The notes under the pieces: model-generated
What the model was told of the DNA's origin: nothing
The model's database searches: none
Seen by the model: only the letters and a program-made list of their open reading frames with translations
In this document: piece after piece, positions 60,424 to 64,000 of the stretch
Position numbering within the stretch: the stretch's first letter is position 1
Layout of the letters: every line of letters begins with the position of its first letter
Assembly (NCBI GenBank): GCA_022495005.1
Contig: JAGYXB010000653.1
Coordinates: 434,001-498,000, forward strand
Direction of reading: 5' to 3'
DNA: 64,000 nt
Source: Rhyacophila brunnea
Lineage: Eukaryota; Arthropoda; Insecta; Trichoptera; Rhyacophilidae
Made by a program: the position numbers and the translations under genes

Positions 60424-60812
60424 AAATAATTATAAGATAAAAAGAACTTTTTATATACAACGTTTTTAAATTCTGTTGAATCATACTTGACTAGCTTAAA
60501 CGATTATTCCTCATATTGATTTCCATAGTAACGCACGTATGTATTAATAATTTTGTTGCTAGGACCCCAGACCCCTAGCAACCAATAATGGTGTCGAAAT
60601 AAATTTTCATACAAAACAGAATCAACTGAAAATAAATTCAATTCTACTTAAAGATGGTTAAAAGTATTAAAAAATGCATTGGCATCGTGTTCTGTTTCAA
60701 AGTTTCAAATGTCTAGCGAGTCGGGAAGTTAGTTAAAAATCGATTGCAAGATTTGTACCGGACAAAGAACCACCGGACAAATAAGAATACGAGCTAAGAA
60801 AAACGCTGTAAT
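60424..60812 (-). repeat. Dispersed ~0.4-kb repeat, copy 4
   Basis: This is the reverse complement of copies 1 and 2, running from AATTATAAGATAAAAAGAAC to TACGAGCTAAGAAAAACGC. Landmarks TTAAAGATGGTTAAAAGTATT, GAGTCGGGAAGTTAGTTAAA and ATTTGTACCGGACAAAGAACCACCGGACAA are all present. It retains the double CCGGACAA block of copy 1. Confidence 0.85.
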
Positions 60813-61489
60813 GTATTTAGTGGCTTATTGTAACTGTCAAATAGTGACCAAGTGAAAGATTGTATTGTTATCAAATGCAACAAACCTCTGATTTATATAA
60901 TAACCTAATGGCTATTTCCTTGTTATATTGGAATATCACCAGATGTGGAAAGGTCACAATATACACTACTTAAAAGTACATTCTACTAAATATTTTTACT
61001 ACTTCGGTTCTGTAATCCGTTGTTTAAAAATTAGTATAAAATTCCTATTACTATTACTTCAATAAATTCACTTATTAACATATTAAATGGGCAATAATAA
61101 TAACTATCGATAAAACACTTGTAAAATGTCAAAATATATTTATTTTAATGTGTTATGAACGAATCGAAGCATTCATAACATTGGTAAAAGATTGTTCTCG
61201 GTTGTGCTCGCCCACTCTTATTATGCTTTTAAAATGCGTCGGTTTGGTTTGTTAATCGTTTTATGATTGATAGCCCTCAGACTGGTGAAGCATTTATACC
61301 ATAACTGAAGACCATAAAACTTAGCTTATTGTAGTTATTAATTCTTGGTAAAAGGAATACATTTAATAAGAGATGCTAACCGAATAATATTGTCTATTAA
61401 AAGTCGGCAATAAAATTATAATGCAATAATCGGGCGATGGACTAGAATTTAAGTTATGCCTAATAGCATTATGCAGAAAATGTATCATT
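60813..61489. other. AT-rich non-coding stretch, nothing recognised
   Basis: No gene-like frame or element ends were recognised. Confidence 0.35.
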
Positions 61490-61738
61490 ATGGGTTATAT
61501 TTTTTTATACTTATATTGCTCTCTTCTCTCACAAGGTTTTCCATCATTGACGATGATAGTTGGATGGACAGTCATTTTATCTATGTTGTATAATGATTTA
61601 CTCCACATAGTGATACCAAATACAACCCCTCGCGAAGAGACGACGCCGATCCCATATCAGGAACCTTACATAAAACAACGCCTACCATCCCGTAAAATGA
61701 CCAGCCCTGCAAACGTTCGCGACCTCTGTAAATACTAA
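61490..61738 (+). pseudogene. ORF with two hydrophobic segments, possible retroelement remnant
   Basis: An 82-codon ATG frame. Residues 3-17 (YIFLYLYCSLLSQGF) and about 22-33 (MIVGWTVILSML) are hydrophobic, followed by a polar, proline-rich tail with PREETTPIPYQEPY. Immediately downstream the composition shifts to a GC-richer block (61740-62350) that has LTR-like signals. The arrangement (membrane segment, short polar tail, then a possible LTR) is what the end of an envelope-like gene of an insect LTR element would look like, but I see no diagnostic motif. It could equally be a chance ORF. Confidence 0.25.
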
Positions 61739-61739
61739 A

Positions 61740-62350
61740 TAATATTATAACTAAAATAACATTTCACAAACGAACTTGCGAGAGGCGAATTTCGAAGACC
61801 GACGGTCACAAATGAAATTACCGGAAACCGAGGGTATTTATTGCCATTTGGCCCAAGCAAAATATTACCGTTAGATTTCTAAAAAGTTGAAAAGTCTACC
61901 CCTCTCGCCGCACCTTACGAGGGGGTAGACATGTTGAAAATAATTCTGCAGTACAGGTACAGAGTCGCCCGCGAAGATAGGAGATGCGTCTCCCTCGCTA
62001 CCCTGCCCTTGCGGGGAGTCGCCTAGTAAAAAGTAAACTCCACCCGTCTCGATATTATAAAAATGTACCTCCGTAGTGTTCTCGTGTTAAAAATTAATCT
62101 AACGAAAGTTAGACTACCTTAATAAAAGTGAATACCTACCGTGAGATCAACTCCTAAAATAACGTCAGTGTCGTGCCTAATCTAAGATCCCTTTAAATGA
62201 AACGAATGTAATAAGACCAATGCTTGTCTATACCTAATTGCAATAAAACATAGTCCTGCGCGGAATTATAAAATAAACTTCTGTGTTATACTAATTGTGC
62301 CCGTTATAATGTCTCTCACTCCCCAAAAATCAAAAATGCCCGAATGAAGG
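61740..62350 (+). repeat. GC-richer block, possible LTR fragment
   Basis: The block contains a hairpin GTCTACCCC..CTCG/CGAGGGGGTAGAC (61894-61930), a TATA-like ATTATAAAAATG near 62054 followed by GTGTTCTCGTG, and AATAAAA signals near 62120 and 62243. Its composition is unlike both flanks. The order promoter-like then poly(A)-like fits an LTR, but no second copy, primer-binding site or polypurine tract could be confirmed in the window. Confidence 0.35.
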
Positions 62351-62838
62351 ACTGACTCCACACACACACGTGAGTTCTATAAAGCTATTAATAGGTAAGT
62401 GAATAAATTTAAGTGGACGTTATTTTTCAGTCATCATTTTTATCAATTAGTTTCTTTATATTTATTAGGTTATATGATTAACGTGCTCAACTTGTAATTA
62501 GTTAGTGGTCTGCATGCCAATAAATTAAATTAAATACTTTTAAAACAATGGTTTATACTCTTATATTGGCGTAACAGCCCGCCACGGAGTCTACTTTTGA
62601 TAGTCTTTTCCCAAATTGTAATACCGACTGTGTGCGTATCTTTTCTCGTAAATGTATAATTCTTATAATTTTGTATTAAGTAAGTAGGTACTTACTGAAT
62701 TAAATTTTGATTCCGTCTTGTCTTATTGTGGTATTATTATGCAATATGGTAGTATTTGAAGTTGTGATCGAGACATTTTATCTCGTCTCGAGAATTCTCA
62801 AAAAATAATCAGAAAAAGCAAATCTCAAATCTCGAGAA
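62351..62838. other. Non-coding stretch with TCTCGAGA clusters at its end
   Basis: From about 62781 to 62875 the words TCTCGAGAA and TTTTCGAGAA recur several times in a short space (62783, 62828, 62847, 62863). Nothing else recognised. Confidence 0.4.
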
Positions 62839-62879
62839 ATGAATTTTTCGAGAATACTCATTTCTCGAGAAATCACAAG

Positions 62880-63045
62880 AAAATATTATGGAGAGTTAAG
62901 GCCTTATAGAAATATCCTCAAAGTTTCTTGGACTGACGGGGATACTAATGATGACGTCCTCAAACGACTGAGAAAGGACGAGAACCAAAAAACAAGAACT
63001 TACAATATCTCATCCACATTATGGAGTTTCAAGTTGAGATAAAAG
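62880..63045 (+). pseudogene. LINE reverse-transcriptase C-terminal fragment
   Basis: The plus-strand reading NILKVSWTDGDTNDDVLKRL corresponds to the 'RRMLKISWTDxVTNEEVLRRx' segment of insect RTE/jockey-like ORF2. After one frameshift it continues as NLQYLIHIMEF, matching the 'LQYLGHIMR' segment. The catalytic domain is absent. The family resembles the fragment at 35990-36125, covering the next part of the protein. Confidence 0.75.
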
Positions 63046-63870
63046 TATATTACAGTATAATATTTAGTACATATTAAACTTTTTGGGGATGACAAAAAAC
63101 AGTCTGCCGTAACAGTATCTTATGTGATTATAGTTATATTCATATAACAATATATTATTACATTATATTCCCTAAACGCTGTTCGTGTTTCTCTTGGAAA
63201 ACTTTTTGCTTTATCCTCAGGATACGATTACAAAGCTGTAAAACAGCTACCCTCTCAAACAAAAAAGGATCTTTTAGACGTAAAAAATGTTAGATTAATC
63301 AGAATTTGAGTGGATATGTGAATGATTTCGAGTAAAACTTTGTAACAAGCTATATTGCATACTTCTTTTGACCATAAGTTCTATGTTTCCCTACGGAGAT
63401 ATAACTTCACTTACGACCTTTGTTATTCTAATCTCGCGTTGTGACAATATTATATAAACCTAAGTTCTGACATATTATAACATTATATTACTCTTGTAAT
63501 GTTAGTATCATACTTTGAAATAATATCGCTCAGTAAAGTTCTGAAAGCCAAATATGCTTTGACTCGACGTAATTTATCTGTTCACAATCTCTTGTGTGTG
63601 TGTGCGTATTACTACAATCTGATATTATAAGGGAATCATTTCCACTATAACTTTATATAACATAATTTACAATAATATTATATTGTTAATATCTACAAAG
63701 ACAGCATATATATATTTTTAATCCTTTTTTAATGAAGAATAAGTAAATTATTAAAACCTGTGTTGATAACTATTCCTTATCTTACTAGTAAGCTAAAATA
63801 CTGAGATACCTTGGATATGTTGCACATATGACTACATAGTAGGTACTATAAAACCATTTAGTATTTTTCA
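63046..63870. other. AT-rich non-coding stretch, nothing recognised
   Basis: No coding likeness and no element ends were seen. Confidence 0.35.
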
Positions 63871-63873
63871 GTG

Positions 63874-63938
63874 GCGAAGGGTGGAGGTAGGCTGTTAAGA
63901 TCAGCCACAAATAGTGCACACTAAACTTTGTCAGTCAT
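63874..63938. repeat. CAGTGGCGAAG repeat (uninterrupted copy)
   Basis: CAGTGGCGAAGGGTGG is followed directly by AATAGTGCACACTAAACTTTGTCAGTCATAC. The same two blocks flank the hAT-like copy at 43.3-43.7 kb. CAGTGGCG resembles a hAT-type terminus, so this may be the left end of another element running past the window. Confidence 0.5.
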
Positions 63939-64000
63939 ACGTATTTGTAGGCATTTAAATAAGACTACAATTTACAGACGGTGTTGGTTAGTTTTTAAAA

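Noticed and set aside
1..64000. CRISPR array, rRNA, bacterial promoter/terminator or operon signals
   Set aside because: No regularly spaced repeats, rRNA-like blocks or gene strings were seen; the sequence is eukaryotic in character.

Overview
The window looks like AT-rich insect nuclear DNA, either intergenic or one very large intron. Support for an insect comes from recurrent TAGGTA/TACCTA words, a D34D mariner, several hAT-type elements, tRNA-headed SINEs and tails of RTE/jockey-like LINE reverse transcriptases. The overall look fits a sap-feeding hemipteran (aphid-like) or a lepidopteran, and I cannot separate these from the sequence alone. I found no intact host gene, rRNA, canonical tRNA gene, CRISPR array or bacterial-style operon. 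Nearly all open frames are short, often lack an ATG and show no family resemblance. Layout. 0.9-3.05 kb is a nest of elements: two copies of a 4-bp-TSD MITE, a 381-bp TIR element and a hAT transposase C-terminal remnant. 5.7-7.2 kb is an old tandem duplication whose halves carry different insertions. 8.5-13.6 kb holds two more copies of a dispersed ~0.4-kb repeat and two TIR elements. 17.0-18.6 kb has SINE copies and a LINE tail. 20.7-22.1 kb is a 1.4-kb near-perfect palindrome flanked by TTAA. 24.0-24.3 kb is another foldback element. 26.86-27.80 kb is a hAT element with a perfect 8-bp target duplication and a BED-finger exon. 29.44-30.72 kb is a full-length but dead mariner. 34.9-36.2 kb has SINE copies and a LINE tail. 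40.34-40.95 kb is a second hAT copy with a perfect 8-bp target duplication. 43.3-44.4 kb is a nested hAT-like copy followed by a LINE tail. 44.47-47.05 kb is the most unusual object: a 2.59-kb DNA transposon with a 4-bp target duplication and repeated subterminal motifs. It encodes an uncharacterised protein of the 'SDxCGGxNRN' (DUF7869-like) type. 52-54.7 kb contains a direct duplication and one balanced-codon small ORF. 58-63 kb has a TTAA-flanked MITE, SINEs, a fourth dispersed-repeat copy, a GC-richer possible LTR-element remnant and a LINE tail. The annotation is therefore a layered record of transposon insertions. Functional interplay is limited to element biology: non-autonomous copies share ends with coding copies (the hAT family), and inverted repeats may act as foldback or hairpin-RNA sources. 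Coordinates of element ends were read by eye; ends of degenerate repeats are approximate.
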